Part shown: piece by piece, positions 43,848 through 56,640 of the stretch
Layout: each line of letters starts with the position of its first letter
Numbering within the stretch: position 1 is the stretch's first letter
DNA from: Istiophorus platypterus
Taxonomy: Eukaryota > Chordata > Actinopteri > Istiophoriformes > Istiophoridae
DNA: 64,000 bases
Assembly: GCA_016859345.1 (NCBI GenBank)
Contig: CM029134.1
Span: 27,964,060-28,028,059, forward strand
Direction of reading: 5' to 3'
Notes under the pieces: generated by a model
Told to the model about the DNA's origin: nothing
Database searches by the model: none
Seen by the model: only the letters and a program-made list of their open reading frames with translations
Program-made: the position numbers and the translations under genes

Positions 43848-46473
43848 TGTCCCGGAGAGTCGCAGCCCTGCATTCCAAAAAGAAAGACGAGTATTTCACC
43901 ATGAGCTCAGACGATGGTAAGACAACACACAGTCAATGTTAAGTTTACCTGCCAGTCAGTCAGTGTTTGCGGTTTGACTGTCTGTCTCATGGTTGCAGGT
44001 GACTTAGAGAACCAGGCTGAGCTGGAAGAGAGAATGAGGCTCATCGAACAGGTGTTGGAGCTCCAGCACACTTTAGAGGGTATGGCAGACTTACACACAC
44101 TTTCAGACTATCCATCTACCAAATACAAGTAGTGGAGTGAAAAAAATTTTCATCTCAGTATCCCTGGAAGGCACAGACACAGATTATTAAGGCTGTGTTT
44201 AGACTGGTACTCCAAAATGAATTCTAGCATGAACAGTTTGGAATCCTATTGTTAAAAACTGCTAGTCTTACCCTTCATCTTGTCTGAGGGATGGTGGGTG
44301 CATCAGTAGGATGATTCCCCATATTAAACAAAGTGGTCAGACACGGAGAGAGGTGCCCTTTGTGACACCATCATACTTTTTTCCCTTTCTTTTTTTTATC
44401 CTGTGTACATGTAATGTGCCACATTCAAGAACTAGTCGTGTGAACAAATGAGTTTTTAAGTGATACTATGATTCAGAATATCACATTTGTGGAAACATCC
44501 TCTTGTGGTAGTGCTTATTGAAACAAATGTCCTGCTATAATAATACTGCGTATCAGCAATGAAGTTCCTGGAATATGGAGTACCTGGTACCTCCTGAGGA
44601 GTGCTGAAATTCAATTTCGAGAGCTGGCCTCCAAAGCAGACGGGAAACAGTGGAACAAAGGCTGAACTTGCCACTGACTAGGGATGTACCAGATTATTCG
44701 TCTGAACCATTTAACGTTGCTACCCTCACTATGTCGGCACCAGAAATACTACTTGGTTAAAGTAATCATTAATATTTTGGTAATGCAAAATGCCGGTGAG
44801 CTGTTTTTAAGATGTTACACAGCCATGTGCCATGGCAGCCACCCTCTGGATGTTTTAACAAGCAAGGTGGAAAGTGGGACAGAAGAAATCTTGTAAAACC
44901 ATCACGGTTTTGCAGTATTTTGAAAATAAGGTTTATGTAGGCTATGTCAGTATAATCTAACACATAAGCAATCAACTGGAGAAATGATTAACCAGATTCA
45001 GCACAAGTATGTGGACATTACCCTCCAAGGAAAGAGGGCTGTTGGTGCAAGCACTGCTAACGTTAGCCACACTGAGCAAACCAATATGACATGCAGTGCT
45101 ACCCATTAATTACCTAGACTGTTGCAGCCCACCAGTCTAACTTGTCCTGCCACAGTTTCATAATGAATGGAAAATATTTTCACACTTAATGAGACAATAA
45201 ATGTCTCTAACATTATGTTTTGCACTGTTGCTTCATTGTAGAGCTGTGTACAGGGCACTGATGTGCTTAGACCCTCCTTGCCCTGCCATTTTTCTCTCTC
45301 TCTCATACACATTGACAAATCGTGTGTCCTCCCTGATCACTGCCCCCCCCCCCGGCCGAGTATTCTAAATTTAAATTTACATTTAATTCTTAGGGAGTTT
45401 AGTGTTTAAGAACATGCCTAATAAAGAAACATTGTTATGGTTCGAGAAAAGACCTTAAACAATATTCATATTTCAGTTGATGTGTAGCATAAATTCTAGG
45501 CAGTTTTAAGCAAATTTTGAAAAACGTTGGGAAACAAAAATTAATGACTGTTTCATAAACTGCAGCTGTTTGAATATCACAAAGAAAGCACTGATCCAAC
45601 CCACCATCTCTGTCTTGACAAAGTGAATGAAAAGCCTTTGTTTCATTTGTTTGAGACCTTTACACTAATGTACACAGCATAAGACAGAACAAAGCTGCTT
45701 GTCAAGCCAGGTGTACAGGCCTCAAGTTTGAAAACTAGCAATGATAACAATTCAAGAAAATAAAAGGATACAGGATTAGTAGTTTTGTTTTGGGTATAAA
45801 CATAAAAAGCAAGTCATAATTTCATAATAAAGTTTTTCCTAATATAAAGTTTTCATACACTTTCCCATTCATTGTAGCTGAATGAGCTCCTTTTGAGCTT
45901 GAAGGCTTTAATTTTTGAAACCCTTATATTATTGTACTGCAGTGATTTTTTTTTTTTTTAATCATTAGATATAGAGCTGTTGACTACTAACTAGGATGGT
46001 TCCATTTAGCAAGGTGTTATGTGACATATTTGATCATTTGTAACTTACTACAGAGTCCAAGTGCCAGTATTTTTATTAAACATTCAGTTGCACCAGATAG
46101 ATTTATTATCACTGAGGAAAAACTTGTTCATACCACTGAAAATCAAAACAAGAGAATCAGAAATGTAGGACAGTTTCAAGTGACCTGCTTATATTTTTTC
46201 ACTATGACTTATAAGGAGTTCTAGTGTTTGTTTCCTTTGTAGTGCACATGATCAAAAAAAAACACCCATCTAGCTCCTGTGTACCATTTTAATGTTGCTG
46301 TGTGTTGATATATGTGTTTTTTGTGCCCAGACCTTTCTGCCCGGGTAGACGCTGTCAAAGAGGAGAACTTGAAGCTGAAATCGGAGAACCAGGTTCTGGG
46401 TCAATACATAGAGAACCTCATGTCTGCCTCCAGTGTCTTCCAGACTACAGACACCAAGAGCAAACGAAAGTAA
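43848..46473 (+). CDS. scoc: Short coiled-coil protein SCOC
   Basis: A small coiled-coil protein of the Golgi that binds ARL1 and, with FEZ1 and UVRAG, affects autophagy. Exon 2 (43848-43916) holds the ATG at 43901 and 16 coding bases. Exon 3 is 43999-44079 and exon 4 is 46331-46473 (TAA at 46471). Borders: acceptors attgcag, ggttgcag and gtgcccag; donors gtaaga and gtatgg. The product has 79 residues; the human short form has 82. Residues about 10-60 form the heptad-rich coil (RMRLIEQVLELQHTLEDLSA, ENLKLKSENQVLGQYIENLM). The tail SSVFQTTDTKSKRK is the same as I recall for mammals. A non-coding exon 1 ends at about 43271 (AAG|gtatgt). Joined to exon 2 it puts an in-frame TAA upstream of the ATG, so this start is firm. 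A second possible last exon is listed at 49174-49204. Confidence 0.95.
44080..46330 (+). other. scoc intron 3
   Basis: A 2251-base intron with no internal gene. It contains a poly-C run at about 45343-45354, and segments near 44500-45000 that may be old hAT-type transposon sequence, though I cannot show ends or motifs. Confidence 0.7.
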
Positions 46474-46600
46474 GCAGAACTTCAAGGGACATTACCCCCC
46501 AACCCCCCCCCCCCCCCAACCCTAACCACCACGACAAAACACCTGATCCCAAACCAGCCTGGAGATGACTGGACTCTGATATCAACATCATGAACCTTTA

Positions 46601-46606
46601 AATAAA
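46601..46606 (+). terminator. scoc polyadenylation signal
   Basis: AATAAA 128 bases after the scoc stop codon, a normal position for the proximal site. A poly-C tract (about 46496-46517) lies in this short 3' UTR. Confidence 0.65.
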
Positions 46607-47360
46607 GGAGATATTTGTAAGTTTTTGCTATCACTACATAGCCAATATTAGCATTAAGAGCTGTTTCAATGTTGCGAGCTCAGCATTAAACTTTGTTCCT
46701 CTACTCACCAAGAGCTGTCTCCAGCAGTGGAAAGTAACGACAGTGTTAACTCTTGATTTGCTTCCATTTCTATCAGTTACTTTCTTCTGCTGAAGTTTAT
46801 ATGCTAACCTGCTTGCCCCAGCACAACCAGCCTGTCTCATTACTTTCTGATAATGAATCCCTGTAGTGTCCAGGCTGGCCTGGAGAAGAAGTTCTGCTCA
46901 GAGGGCTTCTTTATAACCTCTTGTCTGATGGCCGAAGCTCTTTGCAAGTGACCATCAGTATCACACACTTTAGGCAAGAGAACATTTTTTTTCTCTAAGC
47001 CTAAAACATGTTTCTGAGTCTGAGTCTTTTATCTTTGCCTATCACAGAATTATTGGTATTGGCATACATGTTTTCCCCCTACATAAGAAATTGCAGAAAT
47101 AATTCAGGAAGAGTTTAATGACATATTTTGTCCAGCAGAGTGTGGTTCGACTCAATTATTAACAGCAGTCTTAGCACTGTCTGCAGCACATGCAACAGAA
47201 TACACATCACAGCTGAGCAGAAGGTGGTGCGGAGTCAAGCAGTGTCTTTACTAATAGGTTGCCAACTAGTTTGTGAAATACCTTGTTGGAAAAAAATTAT
47301 AAACAATGAGCTCATCATTATCACTTTTCAATATAACCAACATATGTTTATGTATATACA
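46607..47360. other. Intergenic, nothing recognised
   Basis: Follows the scoc polyadenylation signal. If the distal exon at 49174 is real, this stretch and the Tc1 element after it would be intronic. No gene features seen. Confidence 0.5.
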
Positions 47361-48296
47361 CAGTTAGATCCATAAGTATTTGGACAGTGACACAATTTGT
47401 AAAATTTTGCCTCCGTACACTACGACAGTAGATTTGAAATAAATGAATCGAGAATTGATTGAAGTGTAGATTTTCAGCACTAACTCAAGGGGTTTAACAA
47501 AATATCACATTAGCCATTTAGGAAGTAGAGCCATTTTATATATAGTCATTTTAAGAGGCTCAAAAGGAAACAGAAAATTGACAAATTATTAGGTTCATGC
47601 ACTGGTGTGTCCTGTTACCTTTTTATTTCATGACAGATTAAGCAGATAAAAGGTCTCAAGTGGATTCCTAGTGTTGACTTTTCATTTGATAGCTGTTTAT
47701 GGGAACTTTAATATGCGTTCCAAAGAGATATTGATGCAAATGAAGGAGGCCATGATTATTCTGAAAAAAAGGAAAACAAACCTATCAGACAGATGGCAGA
47801 AACCTGGGGATTGGGAAAGCCAACAATTTGGCACATTCTTACAATGAAGGAATAAACTGGAGAGCTCAGCAACACTGAAAGGCCTGAAAGACAATGGAAG
47901 ACAACTATAGGGAAAGATCACAGGATCCTCTCCTCAGTGAAGAAAACCTGCTCACAACACTAGCCAGGTCAATAATACTCTCCAGGAGGTAGGCATATCA
48001 TTGTCAAAGTTTACAATCAAGAGATGCCTTCATGAATGTCACACACATGGCCATGAAACTGATCAATTTTCAAATGTCTTAATTATTATGAGCCTCTAAA
48101 AATAAGGGACTATGTATTAAAATAGATGGAATTCCTTGGTTAATGTGATATTTTTGGTAAGTCCTTGAATTAAAGCTGTAAGTCTACACTTCAATCATAT
48201 CTTGATTGGTTTATTTCAAGTCGGTTATGGTGCTGTACAGAGGCAAAGTTATGAAAATTGTGTCAATCGCCATATACCTATGGTCCGACTGTAAAT
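47361..48296 (+). mobile_element. Non-autonomous Tc1-like element with both terminal inverted repeats
   Basis: The left end 'cagttagatccataagtatt' followed by tggacagtgacacaa matches, as reverse complement, the right end at 48258-48296 (ttgtgtcaatcgccatatac, then ctatggtccgactgta). The interior (about 860 bases) keeps scraps of Tc1 coding sequence near 47810-48060 but lacks most of the transposase. It is a deletion derivative of the family at 59427-60678. Confidence 0.85.
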
Positions 48297-49173
48297 AATC
48301 ACATTGCACAGCCCTAAAATTAACTTGGAACAAAAAAATCAATGCAATTATTATACTGATATTTGGTATCAAGGAAACTTCAAAACCATGTTAACAGATG
48401 TTTGTGAACACACAGATTTAATTGGAACTGGTGATGTTTAGTGTTCCATCATCCTCTCCACCCCGCCCCCTGAACAAATACACTCCAACCCACTAGCTTG
48501 TTCAGATTTTTATAGAGATTATATGTTTACGTTAAACTTTCCATTCCTTGGTTGAACGTTCTAGTTTTTGGAGGAGGGAAGTTGGTAACGAATCACGTCT
48601 TTGTCATCACATATGTCTGCTGTGTAACAAAAGAATCTTTTTCCCCTTGGTTTTAATTATTCAGTATTGTTGCCATTCCTGTAGGTACAGTAGATTATTT
48701 TTTTTCCTGTTATATATGATTTTATTGCTGCTGCGTACGAGGGTCTGAGGGCCAATTCAGAAACTGTCATTTCAGCACAATGTCACTTTTTTCTTGCCCT
48801 TTTGGTACTGCTTCTCTAGTAAGTTGGGAGTAAAAGACACTACATAAACGGTAACTTCACTGTTACACTTGATAGCCAAGACCATGATGTGCTGATTTCA
48901 TTTTGAATTCAAACAGTCTTGTGTATGTGCCTCTCAATAAATCAGTAACAAATATGCCTACTGTATTGTATTAATAAATGTTGAAGAAATATCCCCTATG
49001 AAGTCTTGAAATACCTTAAACCTTTTTGCATTTGTATATCATTAACTTACAACTGTTTTTTGTTGCTCATTCTAAATGATTTTGGTTTAGCAAAATGATG
49101 TTCCTTTTTGATGAGATGTTTGTCAGTTATGTTTCCTGATTTAATTATCTATTTCATATTCACATGCTCACAG
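48297..49173. other. Intergenic or distal scoc intron
   Basis: No gene or repeat recognised. AT-rich. Confidence 0.5.
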
Positions 49174-49204
49174 GTCCACTAAAGGCACTTGGAAGGACAA
49201 GTGA
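49174..49204 (+). CDS. scoc: Possible alternative last coding exon of scoc
   Basis: The scoc stop codon lies inside a good splice donor: the last coding bases read CGAAA, then gtaagc. If splicing occurs there (exon end 46469) and joins an acceptor (acatgctcacag) at 49173, the split AAG codon is restored. The frame then continues as S-T-K-G-T-W-K-D-K to a TGA at 49202-49204. The result is a longer basic tail, TKSKRKSTKGTWKDK, and an 88-residue protein. Phase, donor and acceptor all fit, but no transcript evidence is available and a short frame can arise by chance. Confidence 0.35.
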
Positions 49205-52200
49205 TCTGCTGCTTTGCATTCCACATTTTTGCTGTTCATATACAGTATACAGGAGGATGATAAATGAATAGAAAAAGGTAAATTAATCAGGACACATAAT
49301 GAATTCAGAGGCTTTCTCCAACACCACCATTAAAACACCAAATAAGAGACACTGTTTGGATCAATGCTATTGGTCCTCCAGTAGAGTTCTACACGTTTGG
49401 GTAATCTAAGACAAGGAATTTGATTGCTTCTCTGGAACAACACCTTATTCACAAACTTTCTCCTTTTTTGATTTTTCATCCACCTGTACATTTGTATGAT
49501 GGATAAAAACTTGGATATATGTCAAGTGTAACATATACAGTGTAGTCATTGGTTCAATTAATCTACAATGACAAGATTGGTTCCTTTATACTGAAATCCT
49601 GAAGAGGATCTGGTTTCCTAGAAATATCTTAATACAAACATGTTTGTTGTAAATGTTGTTTGGAGTATTAAGATGTCTAGGGAAACTGAATGTAACCCAT
49701 AAGCTGTAGACACAGCAGTGGTGTGTGTTTGTTATCTTTCTGCTAGATTGGCTATAGAACCAGGGTCTGAAATCAACAGTTTTAGCATTAGCACAGTAAT
49801 TTGTACACACTGTTGTGTGCTTGAGGAAAATTTTATTTCAGTCAGCCCATACTCTTGTTCCTCCCCTGATGTCATTAGGAAAAGAAGGCACTTGGCCTTG
49901 TTTCTCATCGTACCACAGTGTCTGGTTGCAAAGTAGAAACTAGCCTTCAGCTGTGGAAGATAAAGCCCCTATGTGAATAACCTTTAAAACTTCTTGACTA
50001 TGGTCAGTAAGGCTTAGTATTGTTTGCAATTTTCCAATAACTTTGGCACAGATACTAAAACAATACGTTTTTTGCAGGGCTCGTGTCCTGGTTGACTGGT
50101 TGATTGGTCGGTCAATATGTGCTCGTCTGACCAAATTCTCATTAGCTGGCCAATCAACCATGATAATTTCATTAGGAGAAAAGCGCTACATCATTAGCCC
50201 TCCTGGATTGATCCATTATTTTTGGTAGGGACAGACTCTAGTCTACAACCCCCGTGTTTTCAGAATTTTAAACTCACCCAACCTAATGGCCTAGAGGAGA
50301 CTGTTAGGTCTAGCATATTTAATGTTTATGAACATTTACTTTGAGTCCGATCCATACTAACTGACACCATGGCAAAGGGGTTTTAGTGGCTGCATTTTGT
50401 TAAAACAGACAAGCACCTCTAGGGAGGATGATTTGAATAAATGTAAATTATCCCATCACAGCAGAAACCAACACACTGATACAACAAAGAAAATTAAATT
50501 ATGACTTAAATGTAAATAAAGCTAGACATATTGAAGTTAACACAACCAACAATTCTAACACTTATAAATAATTAGTAACAGGAATGGTAAATATACTTGA
50601 CTCTGCCTTGGAGTCTCCAAAAGTCTCTCTGAGGCTGGTGAAGTTGTACTAGTTAATACTGTGAAGGAGCTATGACCAAAAACCCTGACTGCATCTCCTT
50701 GGGAAAACTACAATAAAGAGCTATAGAACTACTTTCTCCATGAACGACAGACTAACCTGGAAAATACAAATGGAATACACAAACAATGCTGCATTCATAT
50801 CATATGGGTAACTTGATTACTATTTGAAAACATCTTTCATCACAGTTTGTACATGATATGTACTGTATGAATTGTGCTTTGGTAATATTAAAATAACCAT
50901 TGTAAAGTATGAAAAAATTGTTGTAAAATGTAACTGCATACATACTCATTTGTGATCTGTAAAAAACAAAACCAAAAAAACCCATACAGCATGTAGTTTA
51001 TGGCACCAAAAAAATGTATCAACATGATCAGGCAGCAAACAAACCTTTTCGTAATGATTAACTGACCACTTCAGATTAGCCACAAACATGGGTAAACTTT
51101 TAAGTCACAGTTTTTTGCTCTCAGGTTATTAGGGTGTGAAAGCATCATCGTGAAATTGAACAATAGTTGCTAAACAAGTCTTTTATAGCTAAGGTCTTGC
51201 ATGTTATTATATGATGTATACCTGACATTATGCAGTACTTTGAAACATTTAAAGATGCATTAATGAAATGTTGCCTGGTATGAGCAACAGTAATTAGGAG
51301 CACCTGTCTGACTTTGGCTGTCACACAAGGCAAAGCAGGTTTATTCAGTGACTGTAAATAAAATGTGTGTGATTCCAATGGTGATGTTACACAAATGGAC
51401 TGAAAACAAGGAACACATTTATGAATAGCACAAATTCAAAACAGGAAATGCATAACAATTGCAGCTGATTTTCCCCTTATACTTCTTCTTTGATATTTTT
51501 TTAAACTACCACTTATGCTCCATGTCATATTTTATACAGAGCTTTTATTAATTCTGGAAAGTTGAAACATGATGGCAGGCTTTTCTGTCCATAACCTAAG
51601 ATAAATTTCAATAGACTACTATTCAGGCTACAAAAATTTACACACCTCATTATCTTGAAATTAAAGCCTAATTATTTTTTGCCATAATTCAGCAGCTATA
51701 GCTCCTCTGAATCTTTGACAGGATTTCTGTGGCTAAATTCATGTGGGATATGTGAATGCAAACACACTAACTACTGTCTTTCCCAAGTTTAATCTTTCGA
51801 ATGTTGTAGACAGTTAACATTCTCAAATTTGTGGTGTTTGATTTGTGAGGGAAATTTCTCTCTTCTCAGGTCTTCCTAAAGTAAAAAAAAAACAGTAATT
51901 GATTAATCACAAATCCAGATCACCATAAGCTCATATTCAGCCAAAACAATACCCTCAAGAATTCATTGCAAGTGAGTAATGACACGGTGTGTTAGATGAT
52001 CCTGGAGATAAAGATTTCTTTACACCTTTACACCTGCTATTAACATGAAATCTATATCTAATATTTTATATGGATCAATAAAAAGCATGGCTGTTAATGT
52101 AGGCTGTAAATGCACACCAATGCTTTGCAACTGGAATGTGCATAGATCAGCCAGATGACATCTGAACTTGCTCCAGCTTGCATTGTGATCATATCTTTAG

Positions 52201-52300
52201 AAACATATATATTAAGTCTTTACAGTTTGGTCACGGTTACTTATATGGGGGACCAACAAGTTTAAGATGCTGACAAAAGGGCCAAGAACAAAGCTCTAAG
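49205..52300. other. Intergenic, nothing recognised
   Basis: AT-rich. Open frames on both strands are short and without motifs or convincing splice sites. No RNA gene or transposon signature seen. Confidence 0.5.
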
Positions 52301-52376
52301 CCCTATATGTGCATACATACATACAAACATATATATATATATATCTATATTATTATAATGTATGATACATACAAAG

Positions 52377-52378
52377 CC

Positions 52379-52442
<64 letters not shown>

Positions 52443-52495
52443 GTCTATCTATCTATCTATCTCTCTCTATATATATATATATATGTGGTTTTGTA
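52377..52495. repeat. (CTAT)n microsatellite followed by (TA)n
   Basis: About 21 CTAT units (one CTGT), then CTCTCT and TATATA. Adjacent open frames reading repeated YLSI are artefacts of this tract. Confidence 0.95.
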
Positions 52496-52849
52496 TGTAT
52501 TATACATTATAACAGTAATATTATTATTACTATTAATAATAACAATATTACTATAATTATTATTGATAACTAATAATAGTTATTACTATTATTATTATTT
52601 TTATTATCATTATTGGTTTTACAGGTGAATATTTCAATTCAGTTATACACAACAGTTACACATTTTCTGTGAGCTTTTAACAACTAACAAAACACTGTTG
52701 TGTCGATTTGTAGATTTTTATGAACTCTAACATTAACATTTTGACACACTATAAAAAAAGCCTTGGTTAAGTGTAGTTATTTAATAAAGCGTGTACTTAA
52801 CAATAGCCTGTGTATCTGAGCTTATTAATGCACACATTCTGTCGGATTT

Positions 52850-52921
52850 CGGGATGTAGCTCAGTAGTAGAACACATGCTTTGCATGTATGACGCCCTGT
52901 GTTCAATTCCTGGTATTTCCA
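52850..52921 (+). pseudogene. tRNA-Ala(UGC)-like pseudogene
   Basis: A 72-base cloverleaf-like sequence. It has the A box 'tagctcagtagtag', the anticodon arm 'gcatgctttgcatgt' (anticodon TGC) and the T arm 'ctgtgttcaattcctgg', ending in tatttcca. It aligns with vertebrate tRNA-Ala(UGC) along its length. The acceptor stem has one mismatch (first base pair) and three G-T pairs, and the T stem is altered, so I judge it a decayed copy or the head of a SINE. Confidence 0.7.
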
Positions 52922-54870
52922 CCTTTTGGCAATTTCATTTTGTGCTTTTCCAGATGATTTGTATTTTTTGGTGTCCAACATCCACCAATGACCAAATGAA
53001 CCTTACAGAAAAGTTTGTACAGTAAACTGCAAACTTTTTTGTTCAAACTCATTTGTTTCCTAACAAACGAAGAAGGTGCATAGGTGTACGTCAATGGGGT
53101 TTGATCATAAGGTCTGGAAACATTTAATCTCTGTTTACCCCACTAAAACCTAGATTTAATGTTTATTATTTTGAGAAAAAGGAGGCAAAGACAATTAAAA
53201 TCTTCCAGAGTCTTACTAAATGTCAGAAGGCTTGACTGCTTTATAGGTTATATATCTGTTTCTGTGTATGGATGTATGTCAGAGGGGAAATATTTAGTGC
53301 TTTAGAATGGGATACCAGATATGCTTTTACTACAAACTAAAGTTGTGCAGCTTGTTAGATTTAGTTTGTATGTATGTTTGTTTTTTAAAAGACACACATC
53401 TGACATTGCCTCAAATGTTGCTTTGATTAAAATATTAGCAATCAGTTGCATATCTTCAGAACACAACTAACAGACACAGCAACATTGTCATTCATTTGGA
53501 ATCATGTTTCTGTTGGACACTCTCCCTTCAGCTCTTGATTGGTCCAGTCTCCACCAACTCCTCACAAAACATTTTATTTAGTCTTTATAGCTTTCTAGCT
53601 GCAGCTTGTCACTAACTTTGCCTCACAGCTGTTTGTTGCTGGATAGCTAACATACTGTACATTAGGTTTAATAGAGGTTTTTTAAAAAATCTTTATTATC
53701 AACTAAAACAGCTCTCTACTGCAGACGGACACAGTGCTGATGAGTACTAAGCATCTAAGTCATGCAACCTAAAATATAAACTAAATGGGGGCAGAGGTTC
53801 CATCATGCCATTATTGTACAAATATAAATTAGAGATGTAAACTTAAATACACAGATTCACAGTTGTTTTAATTGAACTGAGATACGTAATTGAATAGAAA
53901 TGATAGGATTGTGTAAAATTAACAGTTGTATACCTTGTATATATTTTGAGCTCTGCAGTGTATCTTGACCTTTTTTTCTAACAAAACTAATTCAAGACCA
54001 AATGGAAAAGAGTGTTTGAACTTATTCTCAACATGATAAGAAACAAAAGGTTTAAGAGAAACTTAACATAAATTTAACATTTATTTGGAATAATTGTATG
54101 TGCTGTGTTATCGTCTGTATACAGTGGGGTCTGAAGTGTTTCCCATTCAAGTGAATAAGTATGTGTGGTTTAAAGGTTTGTCTGTGAACTGTTGGCTCTT
54201 TGGTCAGCTATTTAACAAACCTAGAAGTGGTCCAGTAGCTTGTAGTTCTCGAGCTAGCCAGGAGTGGTACAGATCCGAATAGGATTAGCAACTAGAGATT
54301 TCTAATACTGGGATATTGAGACAACACAGTGTGTAAATCCACAACTCAGTAGTAGTTAGTGGAATAGCTGGTGCAGAAGCTGAGTCACATGACTTTTAGA
54401 GATATGGTTCCATTCAGAGTAAAATTCCATTAGATTTGTATGAATCAGAGCTAAACATGCAGGTTAATGTGGAATACAGTTATGGAACAGCTGTTAAGTC
54501 ACTCTCACACATATTACCATGCAAGCCTTCCACTGAGGCTTAGAAAGATATGAGTTGTTACAAAAAAACATTTGGTGTGTACACACCTGTACCAAGCAGC
54601 ACAGCTATGCAGACCTACCTCTAAGAGCTAAAATAGCATAACAAACAAAAACACATAGCAAAACAATCTGGCAAAGTCTTTGCAGTTGACTTGAGAGGAG
54701 TTCTCCTCTATAAGTAAAGCTCTTGACCCCAACAGCTCAAACCAGCCTGATATCCCAGAACAATGTATTCTCAATCACCAGTGCCTTCTCAAGAAAATCT
54801 TAATCTGCTCTGAACTACATGAAATTATAGTTGAGCAAATATTAAGAAATACAGATTTTGCCATGCAATT
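52922..54870. other. Intergenic, nothing recognised
   Basis: AT-rich, without coding signal or recognisable repeats. Confidence 0.5.
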
Positions 54871-55260
54871 GCAAACATTCTTGAAACCCAGACCCTTCCC
54901 TTGGTGTTGCAGGTACCCTTACAGTGAAGGACAAAACAGTACATTGGTACAAAACATGAGAAGCTCTGATGAGGAGAAGAATCCCCAGTATCATGCCTGC
55001 ATGTTAGTATATTTAACTTACATGAGCATATTTATTAACTGTCATCTTGACTATCATATGGGTATACACAGGGTTGAAAGTTTGCCAGTACAGCCCGGTT
55101 CCACTAAAAGATTCAGTGATGGTACGCCTGTCAAAATACACATTCAAAACCAGTCAAGGTCCCATTTTCAGCAAGAAAACACATCTTCTAATGTTATGTC
55201 ATCTTAAACAACACTTTGTCTCCTTATTAATTCCTTCAAAATTGTTCCAAATTGCTTCTG
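54871..55260 (+). mobile_element. Dispersed repeat also present at the right edge of the window
   Basis: The 3' part (55139-55230: cattcaaaaccagtcaaggt, ttttcagcaagaaaacacat, catcttaaacaacactttgt, ctcctt.ttaatt) matches 63909-64000 with about 80-90 percent identity by eye. The two copies are in the same orientation. Class unknown; some blocks ('ttttcagcaagaaaacaca') resemble decayed Tc1 coding sequence (FQQENT). Confidence 0.55.
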
Positions 55261-55458
55261 AACTGACCCTGCTGTGTTTTGAACCGTGCTGAATGGAGCC
55301 AGGCGGCATTTCAGGTTCAATATCAACAAGATTCCTCGCACTGAAACACAATAGTATTTTATAACATGAAGAACAATTAGTCAGCATTGATAACTAATTG
55401 ATAACTGGCTGTATACTGTCTCTCCAAACCGCAGGACTATTTCATGCCACAATAGTCA

Positions 55459-55461
<3 letters not shown>

Positions 55462-55489
<28 letters not shown>
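55462..55489. repeat. (TA)n microsatellite
   Basis: Fourteen TA dinucleotides. Confidence 0.95.
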
Positions 55490-55490
<1 letters not shown>

Positions 55491-55989
55491 CACCAGACTG
55501 TAGATATGTTCCTAATTGCTAGCCAAATCATGGCCAGTAGCTACCTTGTTAGGCTTGAATTGATTGTGGCAACTCTTCTTTTATAGTTTCATCTAGTAGT
55601 TCACATTACATCTCCTTGGAAGTTTCTGTCCTTGGCATGATGCTTGATGAAGCCAGAGAGCCAATCCCTGTCACGCAGATATTTCCATTTTTGATGGCAG
55701 GCATTTTTATCTCTCCCATGTGTCTGCAAAATTTCTCACCAAGAGTTCAACACCATTTGGCTACTTTTTATTATTTCAATTAAAAAAAAAAATCATATTA
55801 ATGTGTATAATACTGTATCTCACCTCTCTTCAAAACAAGACTCCATTTTGTTATCTGGAGCATGCACAATGCACAAATTTTGGGCTGCACATGGACAACT
55901 GCATAGGAGTCCACACAGACCCTTGTAGATATGGGGGGATGACGACATTCTCGTCATGCAGACCAAAGCGGACCCTCATGGACACCTGG

Positions 55990-56640
55990 ATGCGGAAGGT
56001 ATGAATTGGCCTTGAGTCTTGAACTGCAGAGGCTCCTGGTTCTCTGGAAAACATCTTGGCCTGTCCTGGACCCCAGGAAGACCCATCTTTTCTACCTCAA
56101 AGACTTTAGGCCAGTGTCTCTGACCACACATGACATAAAATTACCAGAAAGACTCATCCTCCACAACCTGCGAATGCTGATGGAACCATGGTTAGATCCC
56201 CTACAGCTTGCTAATCAATTATTATCGCTAAAGAGCTGGTTGTGGACTGAGGATGCCCTCAGCGACAGGGAGACTGGTGTTTAAGTGATTGAGGATTTCA
56301 AGTACCTGGGAGTATACAGTGACAATAAACTAGACTGGTCCAGAAGCATGGATGCTGTGCTCAAAAAGGGCAAGAGTCAACTCTTAGATCTGAGGCAGCT
56401 TGGGTCCTTCTACGATGAGCTGTGCATGTACTACCATGTTGGAGAAGCTTCTCAATATAACTGACAATTCCTCTCAACCCCTGTATGCCCTCCTAGAAGG
56501 ACAAAGCAGCATATGCAGAAGGAGAATCATTGCCCCTCCTTGCAGGACTAAACAGTACAGGAGATCCTTTGTACTGGAGGCTGTCAGACTCTATAACTCC
56601 TCCCTTTGCAAGGAGATCTCAATTAAACCTTCTCAGTAAG
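55990..56640 (+). mobile_element. Non-LTR retrotransposon relic, reverse transcriptase part
   Basis: Frames in order: DFRPVSLTTHDIKLPERLIL and MEPWLDPLQLANQ near 56095-56215 (RT block 2, 'FRPVALTS...K.LERLIL...LDPLQFAY'). Next is VIEDFKYLGVYSDNKLDWS near 56285-56340 (post-RT block). Last is YRRSFVLEAVRLYNSSL near 56550-56605 (C-terminal end). The catalytic YADD region between the first two is deleted. It belongs to the same broad family as 35860-37185 but covers the other half. Confidence 0.85.

Noticed and set aside
52307..52573. Frames reading repeated YLSI
   Set aside because: Translation of the CTAT microsatellite.
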